Shown piece after piece: positions 8,705 through 17,061 of a stretch of DNA of 45,691 bases; the stretch's first letter is position 1; every line of letters starts with the position of its first letter. This DNA comes from Acidimicrobiia bacterium (GTDB lineage: Bacteria > Actinomycetota > Acidimicrobiia > Acidimicrobiales > Bin134): NCBI GenBank assembly GCA_022825005.1, contig JAJDYU010000008.1, positions 1 through 45,691 of the forward strand, written 5' to 3'. The notes under the pieces were generated by a model. That model saw only the letters and a list, made by a program, of their open reading frames with translations. It ran no database searches and was not told the origin of the DNA. Made by a program: the position numbers and the translations under genes.

Positions 8705-9399
8705 ACCTCGCCGTGTACCGGGTGATCCTCCGCACACAGCTGAGCCCTGCCCGGCTGCTCGTACTGGCCGGGCTGAGCGGGGTGGCCATTCTGCTGGCCT
8801 TCACCGCCAGAGCATCCGACGACACGGTAGAAGTAGCCACCCGGACCATCGCCAACTTCGGGATCAACATCTTCGCTGCCTTCATCGCCTTGGCGCTGGG
8901 TTCTGCCGCCCTCGGCAACCTGGTGGAAGACCGCACCCTGGTGTATCTGTGGCTGCGCCCTGTGAGCCGCCATTCGATCGCCACCGCAGCCATGGCCGCA
9001 GTGGTGACCGTGGTGGTGCCGATATTGGTGGTGGTGATGACCGTGGCCGCGGTCATCACCGGTGTCGGCGAGTTGGTGGCAGCAACGGCGGTGGCCACGG
9101 CACTGGCCGCGTTCGCCTACTCGGGGATCTTCGTGGCGCTGGGCCTGCGATTCAAGCGGTCGCTGTTGATCGGGCTTGGCTATATCGCTATCTGGGAGCT
9201 TTTGATGTCGAGGCTGGGCGACTGGTTCGCCCGCCTCTCCATTCGCAGCTACCCGATGAGCATCTTGTCCGATGCCACCGATGTGAGCATGCGGCTGGCC
9301 GACCGCTCCACGCTGGCGTCGTACATCGTTCCGCTGGCTGTGGGCCTGGCCGGACTCCTCTACACCTCCTGGAGCCTCACCCGCACCGAGATCGACTAG
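8701..9399 (+). CDS. ABC-2 type exporter permease (second pair)
   Basis: Membrane protein of 232 aa with six predicted hydrophobic segments. It carries the pattern seen in short ABC-2 permeases, with a central G-N-L-V-E-D-R-T-L-V-Y-L-W-L-R-P stretch after the second helix. The start is the GTG at 8701, preceded at 5 bases by GGGAGG in the tandem repeat. It would form the membrane part of the second exporter with the ATPase encoded at 7723-8658. It is the last gene of the transporter block; the cupin after it has its own promoter-like element. Confidence 0.75.
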   Translation: MNLAVYRVILRTQLSPARLLVLAGLSGVAILLAFTARASDDTVEVATRTIANFGINIFAAFIALALGSAALGNLVEDRTLVYLWLRPVSRHSIATAAMAAVVTVVVPILVVVMTVAAVITGVGELVAATAVATALAAFAYSGIFVALGLRFKRSLLIGLGYIAIWELLMSRLGDWFARLSIRSYPMSILSDATDVSMRLADRSTLASYIVPLAVGLAGLLYTSWSLTRTEID

Positions 9400-9428
9400 G
9401 GGCTAGAACCGGCAACGAGGCAGGGGCG

Positions 9429-9440
9429 TAAGATTCCCCC
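9429..9440 (+). promoter_or_regulatory. Leaderless -10 element for the cupin gene
   Basis: TAAGAT (9429-9434) lies exactly 6 bases before the ATG at 9441, and no Shine-Dalgarno sequence intervenes (the spacer is TCCCCC). This matches the actinobacterial TANNNT -10 with transcription starting at the start codon. No convincing -35 is visible. Confidence 0.5.
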
Positions 9441-9911
9441 ATGCTTGACATGATGGTTGCCCCCACCGCCCAGCACATTGGGGAAGACGACCTCCCCTGG
9501 GCCTACGGCGAAGACGGCATCGGCCTCAAGGTGCTCCAAATCAAAGAGAGCGAGGGGTTGTGGGTCATCAAGAACCACTTCCCGCCGGGCTACTCGGTGC
9601 AGACCCACAAGCACACCGGCCAGGTGTTCGCCTACACCAGCGCCGGGGCCTGGGGCTACAAGGAGAGCGACTTTCTGAACCGGGCCGGGTCGTTCCTCTA
9701 TGAGCCGGCCGGCTCCGTTCACACCCTGTACACCCCCGACGACAACACCGAGACCACCGAGGTGTTCTTCGCCATCTGGGGGGCCAACTTGAACATGGAC
9801 GCCGACGGCAACATCGAGAGCATCACCGACGGCCAATCCGTGCTGATGGGCTATTACCTCATGCTCGAAGCCCAGGGCACCCCCCGGCCCGACAACATCC
9901 TGGTGGATTGA
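9441..9911 (+). CDS. Cupin protein, dihydroxyacetophenone-dioxygenase-like
   Basis: Single-domain cupin of 156 aa. The first cupin motif gives H56-K-H58 and the second gives H94 in G-S-V-H-T-L, a 3-His set that in the ChrR-like and 2,4'-dihydroxyacetophenone dioxygenase families binds iron or zinc. The D-N-A-E-T-like acidic loop and the C-terminal M-G-Y-Y-L-M-L-E-A-Q-G segment also fit those dioxygenases. The substrate is not deducible. The gene stands alone behind a leaderless promoter. The last eight codons are echoed 70 bases downstream by a fragment that looks like the tail of a lost paralogue. Confidence 0.7.
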   Translation: MLDMMVAPTAQHIGEDDLPWAYGEDGIGLKVLQIKESEGLWVIKNHFPPGYSVQTHKHTGQVFAYTSAGAWGYKESDFLNRAGSFLYEPAGSVHTLYTPDDNTETTEVFFAIWGANLNMDADGNIESITDGQSVLMGYYLMLEAQGTPRPDNILVD

Positions 9912-9951
9912 ACAAGCACCAACCCTGCTGCGTCAATCCGTTCACGGGCAC

Positions 9952-9981
9952 GGAGCCCCCGAAAATATCCTGGTCGACTAG
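9952..9981 (+). pseudogene. Remnant of a cupin 3' end
   Basis: The frame G-A-P-E-N-I-L-V-D-stop mirrors the cupin terminus G-T-P-R-P-D-N-I-L-V-D-stop, with synonymous differences (AACATCCTGGTGGATTGA against AATATCCTGGTCGACTAG). Nothing else of a second cupin is seen, so a tandem paralogue was probably deleted apart from its last codons. Its TAG shares the palindrome CTAG with the stop of the convergent UPF0182 gene, so that gene's stop may lie on the remnant. Confidence 0.5.
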
Positions 9982-12947
9982 CCCCCGGAAGAGCTCAGCA
10001 GCGACTCCAGCTCCTCGATGAGACCGTCGAGTCGGCGCCGGTCCTCGTCCAGGGAATCCTGGGTTGTGCGCAGCTCGGAGATCAGCTCGCTCAAAGCCTG
10101 ACGGGTGTCATCGTCTATTGGGGTCTCATCGGAAATCGACGGCACGGCAGTAGGCGCGGGAGCAGGCTCAGCCTCATCGGGCTCCGGCGACGCCGGCTGG
10201 CTGGGAAGCACCGAGAGCCCGTCGGGGTCGGAGAGGGCGGCCAGAGCCTCGTCCAACGTCGGGCGGATAACAAGCACGAAATCGTCGTCGTTGCCCACCC
10301 CGGCGATCACCTGCTTCACCTGGGGCAGCTCGGTATCTCCGGTGGCCTGGACGTAAACCGGGCGCACGAACAGCAGCGAGTCGCCCACCGGGATCATCAA
10401 CAGGTTCCCCTGAAGCACGGTGGATCCCTGCTGGTTCAGCTGGGTGAAGGCGTCGGCAATCTGGGTGTCGGCCTGGATTTTCGCGTCCACAATGCTCGGG
10501 CCGGGAATGCTGGTGCCCGGCACGGTGTAAACCACGAGCTGTCCGTACTCGCCCAAGCTCCCATCCTCAGCGACATCGCTCTTGGCGGCCATGAACGCAG
10601 TCAACTCCTTGCGCTCGTCCTCGTCGTCTCCCGACCCGGAAACGGGGACGAACGTTCGGAAGATCACGAAGTCCAGGTCGTCTTCACCAGGCAGCTGGAG
10701 GAGCTGATAGAAGGGCCGGATTCTCCGCTCGAGCTGACGGGTGGCCGCCGCGGTGGCTGTTTCTTCGGCGGCAATAGCCTCGGTCAACTCATCGACGAAC
10801 GTCCGGGCGGTGATACGGGTGCCCGGATCCTGGGCAACTGCCCAGGTCACAGAGTTGGCGTAAAAGGTCTCGGGATCATCTATGAAGTAGCGGGCCCACA
10901 TGGAGGTCTGCACGCGGAACAGGTCTTCGGGGTAGCGCAGGTGGTTCTTGAGATCGAGGGGCATCTCCTCGAAGTCCTCGAACAAGCCGGGGAAGATCTT
11001 CCGCCATGCCTGGATGATGGGATCTTCGGGGTCGATCACATAGAAAGTGGTGGTGCCGTCGAAGGCATCCACTACTACCTTCACCGAATTGCGGACGTAG
11101 TTGAAGCTCTTGCGCAGCCCGCTTTCCAGCGGCAGGTCGCTCACGTCCGGCCGCTGGCCGTACGGATAGCGATCGCTGGTGGTGTAGGCGTCGACGATGT
11201 AGAACACCCGCCCATCCGAGACCACCGGATAGGGATCGGCGTCCAGCTCTAGGAACGGGGCCAGGTTCTGCACCCGAAGACGCAGGTCGCGATTGAAGAT
11301 GATCCGGGAGTCGCCGTCTACGAATCCTGAGATCAGCGGGTTGATGTCGCCGAAGCGCAGGGCGAACGCCGACTGGCGGAAGAAGCTGCCGATTCCCACT
11401 CCTGCTTCGCCGTCGTACTCAAACGGAACCGTCTCGTTGGCCTCGGTGTAGTCCACCTCGGGAATCGATGCCCCTACGATGGCATAGCCTGTGAGGTTCT
11501 CACCGATGTAGAGCTGGGGCCGGTCCATCTGGAAGTCTTCGATGGCCATCACCGGAACGTCTCCCACCACGAAGTCGGGCGATCCCTGGGTGGTAACTGA
11601 ATTCACCGGAGCCACTGCCACGCCATAGCCATGGGTGTACTGGATATGGCGACCCTCCCAAGACTGCTGGGGAACGTCGGCCACGTTGAGCTGTCGGGCG
11701 CCGATGACCACTTCAGTGATTTCGCCGTCGATTTCGTAGCGGTCGACGTCGACCTCGCTGCCGAACGTGTAGAAGGTGCGCTCAGACTGCTCCACTTGAA
11801 AGGCGTTGGGCACAATGTCTGGGTCTAGCAATCGGATATTGCGCACACTCTCATTGCCGGCCAACTCCTCAACAGTGATCTGCGTGTCAGGGGAGAACGG
11901 GCGGGTGATCACGTTGTCTAGGCCCAGGGCATCGCGGGTGGCCTCGATGTTGCGCTCGATGTAGACCGCTTCTTTCTGGGACTCCTCCGGCTCAGCCCGG
12001 AACCGCTGGATAATGGCCGGATATATGGCGCCCATGACGATGGCCACGATCACCCACAGGCCCACTGCGGTAACCGGCAGCACCCAGCCCCGCTGCCAGA
12101 TGTTGATCACCAGCAGAACCGCCGACAGCACCGAGATCAACAGCAGCAGGTTGATGGCGGGCAGCTGGGCGTTGATGTCGGTGAACGAGGCGCCGTCCAC
12201 CGGCCCCCGAGAGGAGAAGTTGAGGCCGAACCGGTCGAACCAGTAGCCCACGGCCCGAACCAGCGCGATCAGGGCCAGCAGAACCGACAGATGGACCTTC
12301 ACCTGGGGGGTGACCCGCTGCCCGCTGGTTTGCACCCGGATGCCGCCGTTCACGTAATGGGCGATGGCGGTGATGACGGTCACGATTATCAGCGCCCGGA
12401 ACACCCAGCTGATGAGGAACTGGATGAACGGCAGGCGGAACACGTAGAAGCCGATGTCGTAGCCGAACTGCGGATCCTCGATGCCGAAGTCCACGCTGTT
12501 GAAGAACAGCATGGCCTTCTGCCATTCCCCGCCGGTGCTGCCCCCCACAATGAGGGCGAACAGCCCGGCCAGCACCACGCTCACCAGCCGGCGGCGATGG
12601 CCTACCGCATCGTGATAGTGGCGAAGCAGCTCCTCTTCAGGCCCCGGAGGTCGGGTTTGGGGGGCCAGGCGATCGGCGATGGCCAGGTTGGAGTACAGCA
12701 GCAAGAAGAAGAGGACGATGAAGATGACCGACAACACGACCCGATAGACCAGCATCTCGGTCCAGACATCTCCGTGGCCCAGCGAGTCGAACCACAAATA
12801 GTCGGTCCACATGCGGGCCGTGCCCCGCAAAGACAAGATGGCGGCCAGCAACACCACCAGGATGAGCCCGGCGACGATCTTGGACCGGCGCGTGAACCGC
12901 GGCCGAGATGGCGGGCGCGGCCTGAACACATCTCGGGGATTTCGCAT
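9978..12947 (-). CDS. UPF0182 family membrane protein
   Basis: Very large protein of 989 aa. The first 340 residues hold about seven transmembrane helices, beginning with K-I-V-A-G-L-I-L-V-V-L-L-A-A-I-L near residue 24. The long remainder is a predicted extracytoplasmic domain with the UPF0182 hallmarks (W-T-D-Y-L-W-F near the start; R-Y-P-E-D-L-F-R-V-Q and the Y-G-Q-L-V-V-Y region late). It ends in a Pro/Glu/Ala-rich linker and a short coiled coil. The family is common in Actinobacteria and some other phyla, and its function is not established. It is the last gene of an operon with a DivIVA-like protein (12-bp gap) and a PDZ-Lon protease, which suggests envelope biology. Confidence 0.9.
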   Translation of the reverse strand: MRNPRDVFRPRPPSRPRFTRRSKIVAGLILVVLLAAILSLRGTARMWTDYLWFDSLGHGDVWTEMLVYRVVLSVIFIVLFFLLLYSNLAIADRLAPQTRPPGPEEELLRHYHDAVGHRRRLVSVVLAGLFALIVGGSTGGEWQKAMLFFNSVDFGIEDPQFGYDIGFYVFRLPFIQFLISWVFRALIIVTVITAIAHYVNGGIRVQTSGQRVTPQVKVHLSVLLALIALVRAVGYWFDRFGLNFSSRGPVDGASFTDINAQLPAINLLLLISVLSAVLLVINIWQRGWVLPVTAVGLWVIVAIVMGAIYPAIIQRFRAEPEESQKEAVYIERNIEATRDALGLDNVITRPFSPDTQITVEELAGNESVRNIRLLDPDIVPNAFQVEQSERTFYTFGSEVDVDRYEIDGEITEVVIGARQLNVADVPQQSWEGRHIQYTHGYGVAVAPVNSVTTQGSPDFVVGDVPVMAIEDFQMDRPQLYIGENLTGYAIVGASIPEVDYTEANETVPFEYDGEAGVGIGSFFRQSAFALRFGDINPLISGFVDGDSRIIFNRDLRLRVQNLAPFLELDADPYPVVSDGRVFYIVDAYTTSDRYPYGQRPDVSDLPLESGLRKSFNYVRNSVKVVVDAFDGTTTFYVIDPEDPIIQAWRKIFPGLFEDFEEMPLDLKNHLRYPEDLFRVQTSMWARYFIDDPETFYANSVTWAVAQDPGTRITARTFVDELTEAIAAEETATAAATRQLERRIRPFYQLLQLPGEDDLDFVIFRTFVPVSGSGDDEDERKELTAFMAAKSDVAEDGSLGEYGQLVVYTVPGTSIPGPSIVDAKIQADTQIADAFTQLNQQGSTVLQGNLLMIPVGDSLLFVRPVYVQATGDTELPQVKQVIAGVGNDDDFVLVIRPTLDEALAALSDPDGLSVLPSQPASPEPDEAEPAPAPTAVPSISDETPIDDDTRQALSELISELRTTQDSLDEDRRRLDGLIEELESLLSSSGG

Positions 12948-12959
12948 ACCGAATGGAGA

Positions 12960-14033
12960 CTAGTCTTTGCCGACTGGAGCTTCGGCAGCGTCCGGCGTGG
13001 TTTCGCCATCTTCTTGCCTCTGACCGCTCTGGGAGCGAAGTCGGGCGAAAATGGCGTCCACATCGTGGCCGGCGTCGGCACCCACCAGCGCGGGGTGGTC
13101 GGCCGCAGCCTCCACCGGATCGCGTCCGGGGGCAGGCAGCAGCGTCACACCCTCCTGGCTCTCGGGATCGGCGCTCGCCACTGTCTCCTCGACGGGCTCA
13201 GGTTGGGCCGGTGCCTCTGAATTCGGGTCGGATTCGGGGATCATCCCCACCTCTTCGGCGTCGTCCAGTTCTGAGAGCAGGGCCAAGTCGGTGGGCTGGG
13301 CCTCGTCCTCTACCCGGCGGGCGGCGGCATCGGCCAAAACCTTGGCCTCCGCTAAAGACAGCTTGGCCGAGTCAATGGACTGGTCTACGGCAGTGCGGGC
13401 CTCGCTCAATATGGAAATGAGCTTGTCGCGTCCGGCGCGAAGCCGCTCAACCTGGGCGCGGGCCGTTTGGCGCCGACGGGCCATGTCCCGAAGCACGGTG
13501 AGCCGTAGCGCCTTGGCCTGCTCCACAATCTCCCGCCCTTGGTCCCGACCATGCTCGACCTCGGCTTCTGCCTGGTCGCGGGCTTCTTGAAGCAGCCCCG
13601 CCACCGAGTGGGCCTGTTCGTACGCTTGCTCCAGCAGTTCGGCGAGCGCTTCGGCCCCCGAGACCTCCTGCTGGGACCGCAGCTCCGCCACCGTTGTCTG
13701 GAGCTGCTCTGCCAGTCGACGGGCCCGAGTGGCCATCTCGCCGGCCTCGGTCTGGGTTTGCCGCCGAGAAGCCTCAACATCGCTGTCGAGCAGCTTGACC
13801 CCTTCCGAGCTGAACTGGGTTTCGGGTTCGGGCTGTTCATCGGCTTGGGTGACCTGCTCCCGCAGGTCTCTGATCTGCTGTTGGCCGGCCTTGATCTGGT
13901 TGCTCACCGACACCAGATAGGCCTGCACCTGCCCTTTGTCGAAACCTTTGCGGATGACGGCGAAGCTCTGTTGGGACACCTGGTCAGGGTCCATCCGCTC
14001 AAAGGGAGTCTCGGTGGGAGGACGGTCCGCCAT
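12960..14033 (-). CDS. DivIVA-like coiled-coil protein
   Basis: Protein of 357 aa. Residues about 18-45 (Q-Q-S-F-A-V-I-R-K-G-F-D-K-G-Q-V-Q-A-Y-L) match the membrane-binding N-terminal motif of DivIVA/Wag31, with F-D in place of the usual Y-D. Residues about 45-250 form a long coiled coil with heptad-like Ala, Leu and Gln spacing. The last 100 residues are acidic and likely disordered. DivIVA proteins sense negative curvature and organise polar growth or division. Placement between a PDZ-Lon protease and UPF0182 supports an envelope or growth-zone role; this gene may be a paralogue of the main Wag31 rather than Wag31 itself. Confidence 0.75.
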   Translation of the reverse strand: MADRPPTETPFERMDPDQVSQQSFAVIRKGFDKGQVQAYLVSVSNQIKAGQQQIRDLREQVTQADEQPEPETQFSSEGVKLLDSDVEASRRQTQTEAGEMATRARRLAEQLQTTVAELRSQQEVSGAEALAELLEQAYEQAHSVAGLLQEARDQAEAEVEHGRDQGREIVEQAKALRLTVLRDMARRRQTARAQVERLRAGRDKLISILSEARTAVDQSIDSAKLSLAEAKVLADAAARRVEDEAQPTDLALLSELDDAEEVGMIPESDPNSEAPAQPEPVEETVASADPESQEGVTLLPAPGRDPVEAAADHPALVGADAGHDVDAIFARLRSQSGQRQEDGETTPDAAEAPVGKD

Positions 14034-14043
14034 CGACGGGAGT

Positions 14044-15126
14044 TTAGTTCCCGGCCAGGGCGTCCAACGCCTCTTGAAGTGTCCCCACTCCCACCACCCG
14101 CATGTCGCCGTCTACGTGGTCGAGGGCATCGCTCAAGTTGGCCAAGGGGACCAAGAACAGGTCGACGCCAGCCCTTTCCGCCGCGATGGCCTTCTGGTCC
14201 ACTTCGCCGATGGCGCCCACCGAGCCGTCGAACGAGATCGTGCCGGTGGCCGCCACCTGGAGCCCGCCGGTCAGCTCCCCGGGAGTCAAGAGGTCGATGA
14301 TGCCGATGGTCAGGGCGAGCCCGGCCGACGGACCGCCGATCGAACCGCTGTCGATGCCAACCTCCACCGGCAGCTCTCCGATGTCGACCCGATTGCGGGC
14401 GCTCACCCCGATCAGTGCCCGATCGGCATCATCGGGCGACTCGATGAGCTCCACCTCCACCTGCTCCACGATGCCGTCGTCAACCCGTTCCACTTCCAAG
14501 ACCACCGTCTGCCCGACCCTTTGAGAGGACAGTTCCAGCGACAGTTCCTCCAGGTCGACTACCGCGACCCCCTCGATGCCGATGATCACATCGCCTCGCT
14601 CCAAGACCTGCGCGGCAGGTGCCCCGCTGATGGCCTCAGCCACGATTACCCCCGAAGAGTGGCGGGGAATCTCATAGCCCAAGTGCTCCAGCGCAACCAC
14701 AACGGCTGTGTGCTGGGAAGTCTCCATTCTCAGCTCGTTGAGCCGGCGCAGCTCGCTGCGGGTGCTGTCGCCGGTGAAGGTTCGCTCCGACTCGATGTCG
14801 ACACCCGACTCGAACTCGGCCCCGATCCTCTGCCAGATCGTTAGCCGCTGGCTCACCAGCACGGTGACCAGGGAAATCTCGCTGTCCGGCGGGTACACGT
14901 CCACGCCCGACACGGTGACCCTCGACGGCACTTCTTCCACCGATCCGGGGCGCACCGCTACTTGATCGGTTCGCCAGAAGGTGAAAACCACCGACGTGAT
15001 CAACAGCAAGAGAACCAGCACGCCCACCGGAACCAGCCATGCCAAATTGCGCCGCCACCACGACGGCACCCGATCTTCTGTGGGCGGAACTATCCTGGAG
15101 GACTCTGTGGTCGACTGGTCGCGCAT
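14044..15126 (-). CDS. PDZ-Lon membrane-anchored serine protease (YlbL-like)
   Basis: Protein of 360 aa with one transmembrane helix (about residues 28-50), a PDZ domain (about 140-225) and a C-terminal Lon-type proteolytic domain. The catalytic pair is visible: Ser267 in G-G-P-S-A-G and Lys312 in D-Q-K-A-I-A-A, 45 residues apart as in Lon. No AAA domain is present. YlbL-type proteases act outside the membrane; a Bacillus member takes part in controlling a division inhibitor, so a link to the DivIVA-like neighbour is plausible but not shown. The ATG at 15126 has GAGAGGGGAG upstream. The start overlaps the divergent small membrane gene. Confidence 0.88.
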   Translation of the reverse strand: MRDQSTTESSRIVPPTEDRVPSWWRRNLAWLVPVGVLVLLLLITSVVFTFWRTDQVAVRPGSVEEVPSRVTVSGVDVYPPDSEISLVTVLVSQRLTIWQRIGAEFESGVDIESERTFTGDSTRSELRRLNELRMETSQHTAVVVALEHLGYEIPRHSSGVIVAEAISGAPAAQVLERGDVIIGIEGVAVVDLEELSLELSSQRVGQTVVLEVERVDDGIVEQVEVELIESPDDADRALIGVSARNRVDIGELPVEVGIDSGSIGGPSAGLALTIGIIDLLTPGELTGGLQVAATGTISFDGSVGAIGEVDQKAIAAERAGVDLFLVPLANLSDALDHVDGDMRVVGVGTLQEALDALAGN

Positions 15127-15394
15127 GCGTGCTCCCCTCTCCGACGATACTTGGACAACGCTGAAAAGCCGATGGCAGCGGAGGTGGGCGGCTTGGCGAG
15201 ATACGAGGGCCGAGCGGGATGTGCTGGCCTCCTACCGAGCCGACTATGGCGAAGAGGCTCGATTTCGATGGTGGCAGCGTTGGCGGGCCGCCGTCGGCCT
15301 GTTTTTTGTGGTCGTGCTGCTGGGGGCGGGCCTGACCATGTTGGTGGGGCTCTTCTTCATCGGTTTCACGATCGCGTTGGAAACGCTGGTGTGA
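15107..15394 (+). CDS. Small single-helix membrane protein
   Basis: Predicted 95-aa protein with a basic, Trp/Arg-rich N-terminal half and one or two hydrophobic segments at about residues 65-93 (V-G-L-F-F-V-V-V-L-L-G-A-G). The GTG at 15107 was chosen because GGAGGA lies 4 bases upstream; an ATG at 15125 would give 89 aa without a clear ribosome-binding site. The 5' end overlaps the divergent protease gene by 20 bp, so each gene's initiation region lies inside the other. It is coupled to the next gene by a GTGA overlap. No family recognised. Confidence 0.6.
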   Translation: MVDWSRMRAPLSDDTWTTLKSRWQRRWAAWRDTRAERDVLASYRADYGEEARFRWWQRWRAAVGLFFVVVLLGAGLTMLVGLFFIGFTIALETLV

Positions 15395-16017
15395 CCAACC
15401 CTCAAGATCCCGCTGAAGACTCTCCAAGGGCCTCAGCGTTGAGCCGACGAGATGCGGTCATCGCCGGGCACACCGGCGATGAGGCAACGGCTCGGGCGGC
15501 CCTGCAAGATGACGATCCCAGCGTGCGGGCATCGGCTCTGGGGGCGCTTCACCGGATGGAGGCGCTAGCCGACGACGAACTGCGAGAGGCCCTGCGAGAC
15601 CCGGCACCGAAGGTGCGGATGCGAGCTGTCGCGCTGACCGTCGGGCGTCCGATGGCGTCGCCTGCTCCCCTATTGGACGACCCCGTCGACGACGTTGTGG
15701 AGACTGCCGCCTGGGCCTGTGGGGAGCGAGAGACCGAAGATCTCGACACGGTGTCCCGCTTGTCAGAGCTGGCCACCGGCCATTCGAACCCCCTGGTGCG
15801 AGAGGCGGCCGTTGCCGCGCTGGGCGCCATCGGCCATCCCAGCGGCCTCGACGCCATTTTGGCGGCCACTACCGACCGGGTGGCCGTGCGCCGTCGGGCG
15901 GTGCTGGCCCTAGCCCCGTTCGACGGTCCTGAAGTAGATGCCGCCCTCCGCCGGGCCTCCCAAGACCGAGACTGGCAAACCCGCGACGCCGCCGAGTTGC
16001 TCACCAACCCCGACTAG
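15391..16017 (+). CDS. HEAT-repeat protein
   Basis: Protein of 208 aa built of short helical repeats of about 30 residues (for example P-S-V-R-A-S-A-L-G-A-L, P-K-V-R-M-R-A-V-A-L, P-L-V-R-E-A-A-V-A-A-L-G and V-A-V-R-R-R-A-V-L-A-L), the HEAT/PBS-lyase-like pattern of scaffold proteins. No catalytic residues are evident and the partner is unknown. The GTG at 15391 overlaps the TGA of the small membrane protein, so it may work with it at the membrane. It converges on mreB. Confidence 0.75.
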   Translation: MTNPQDPAEDSPRASALSRRDAVIAGHTGDEATARAALQDDDPSVRASALGALHRMEALADDELREALRDPAPKVRMRAVALTVGRPMASPAPLLDDPVDDVVETAAWACGERETEDLDTVSRLSELATGHSNPLVREAAVAALGAIGHPSGLDAILAATTDRVAVRRRAVLALAPFDGPEVDAALRRASQDRDWQTRDAAELLTNPD

Positions 16018-16027
16018 CGGCTTGGCT

Positions 16028-16072
16028 CACTCCATGGACCCAAGTCACTCCGTGAACCCAAATCACTCCATA
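16028..16072 (-). repeat. 18-bp tandem repeat that multiplies the mreB stop codon
   Basis: Units at 16028-16045 and 16046-16063 and a partial third unit at 16064-16072 each start CACTCC on the plus strand. Read as mreB codons the units run GAG-TGA in frame three times, 18 bases apart: the true stop (16063-16065) is followed by in-frame TGA at 16045-16047 and 16027-16029. The arrangement arose by duplication of the gene's last codons and downstream bases. Confidence 0.7.
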
Positions 16073-17058
16073 AACATCGCCTGGACGTCTTCGAAGGACT
16101 CCAGGCAGCGGCCCGCTCCCATCACCACCGATTCCAGGGGGGCGTCCACCAGGCTGACGGGAACCTCAGCGGCCTGAGACAGCCGGTCGGCCAAGCCCCG
16201 CAACAAAGAGCCGCCGCCCACCAAGTGGATGCCGCGGGTGATGACGTCTTGAGACAGCTCCGGCGGTGCCTCCACCAGACAGTCCACCACCGCATCGACC
16301 ACCGAGGTAACCACCTCGGCGATCGCGGTGCGCACCTCGAAGGGCGACAAGACAATGGTCTCCGGCAGGCCGTTCATGAGATTTCGACCTCGAACCTCGG
16401 CGCTGCACTCGCCGGGAACATAGGCCGCCGAGCCAATGGTGATCTTCACCTCCTCGGCGGTGCGTTCACCGATGGCGATGCCGAACTCCCGCCGCACGTA
16501 AGACTGGATGGCCGCGTCGATGTCGAACGAACCCACTCGGATGGCCTTGAGGGAGATCACCCCGCCCATGGAGATCAGCGCCGTCTCGCTGGTCCCTCCC
16601 CCGATGTCCACCACCATGTTGCCGATGGGCTCGTGGATGGGCAGCGAAGCCCCGATGGCCGCGGCCAGAGGCTGCTCGATGAGCCGGGTCTCGGCCGCTC
16701 CCGCCCGTCGGGCAGCCTCGACCACCGCCCGGCGCTCCACCGCGGTGATCGCCGAAGGCACACAGATCACCACCTTGGGACGGCTGAACCGGTTCACCCC
16801 CGCGTCCATCAGCAGCAGGCGGATCATCCGCTGGGTCACCTCGAAATCGGTGATGGCCCCCTTGCGCAGCGGGCGGACAGCCACAATGTGGGCCGGCGTG
16901 CGGCCGATCATCTGCCACGCATCCCGCCCCATGGCCAGCACTTCGTTGCTCTTGCGGTTCAACGCGATCACCGAGGGCTCGTTCAAGATGATCCCCTGGC
17001 CGCGGGCATACACCAGCGTGTTGGCGGTACCCAGGTCGATAGCCAGGTCTCGGGCCAT
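16063..17058 (-). CDS. mreB: Rod-shape determining protein MreB
   Basis: Actin-like ATPase of 331 aa, close to the usual MreB length. The phosphate 1 motif D-L-G-T-A-N-T-L is at residues 8-15, phosphate 2 is V-V-D-I-G-G-G-T-S, and the adenosine motif is H-L-V-G-G-G-S-L-L-R-G. MreB polymerises under the membrane and guides lateral cell-wall synthesis. No mreC or mreD lies beside it in the window; its upstream neighbour is moaE, 3 bp away, and no Shine-Dalgarno is seen, so translation is probably coupled to moaE. The gene ends M-F-M-E, with the stop triplicated by a tandem repeat. Confidence 0.92.
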   Translation of the reverse strand: MARDLAIDLGTANTLVYARGQGIILNEPSVIALNRKSNEVLAMGRDAWQMIGRTPAHIVAVRPLRKGAITDFEVTQRMIRLLLMDAGVNRFSRPKVVICVPSAITAVERRAVVEAARRAGAAETRLIEQPLAAAIGASLPIHEPIGNMVVDIGGGTSETALISMGGVISLKAIRVGSFDIDAAIQSYVRREFGIAIGERTAEEVKITIGSAAYVPGECSAEVRGRNLMNGLPETIVLSPFEVRTAIAEVVTSVVDAVVDCLVEAPPELSQDVITRGIHLVGGGSLLRGLADRLSQAAEVPVSLVDAPLESVVMGAGRCLESFEDVQAMFME

Positions 17059-17061
17059 GGA

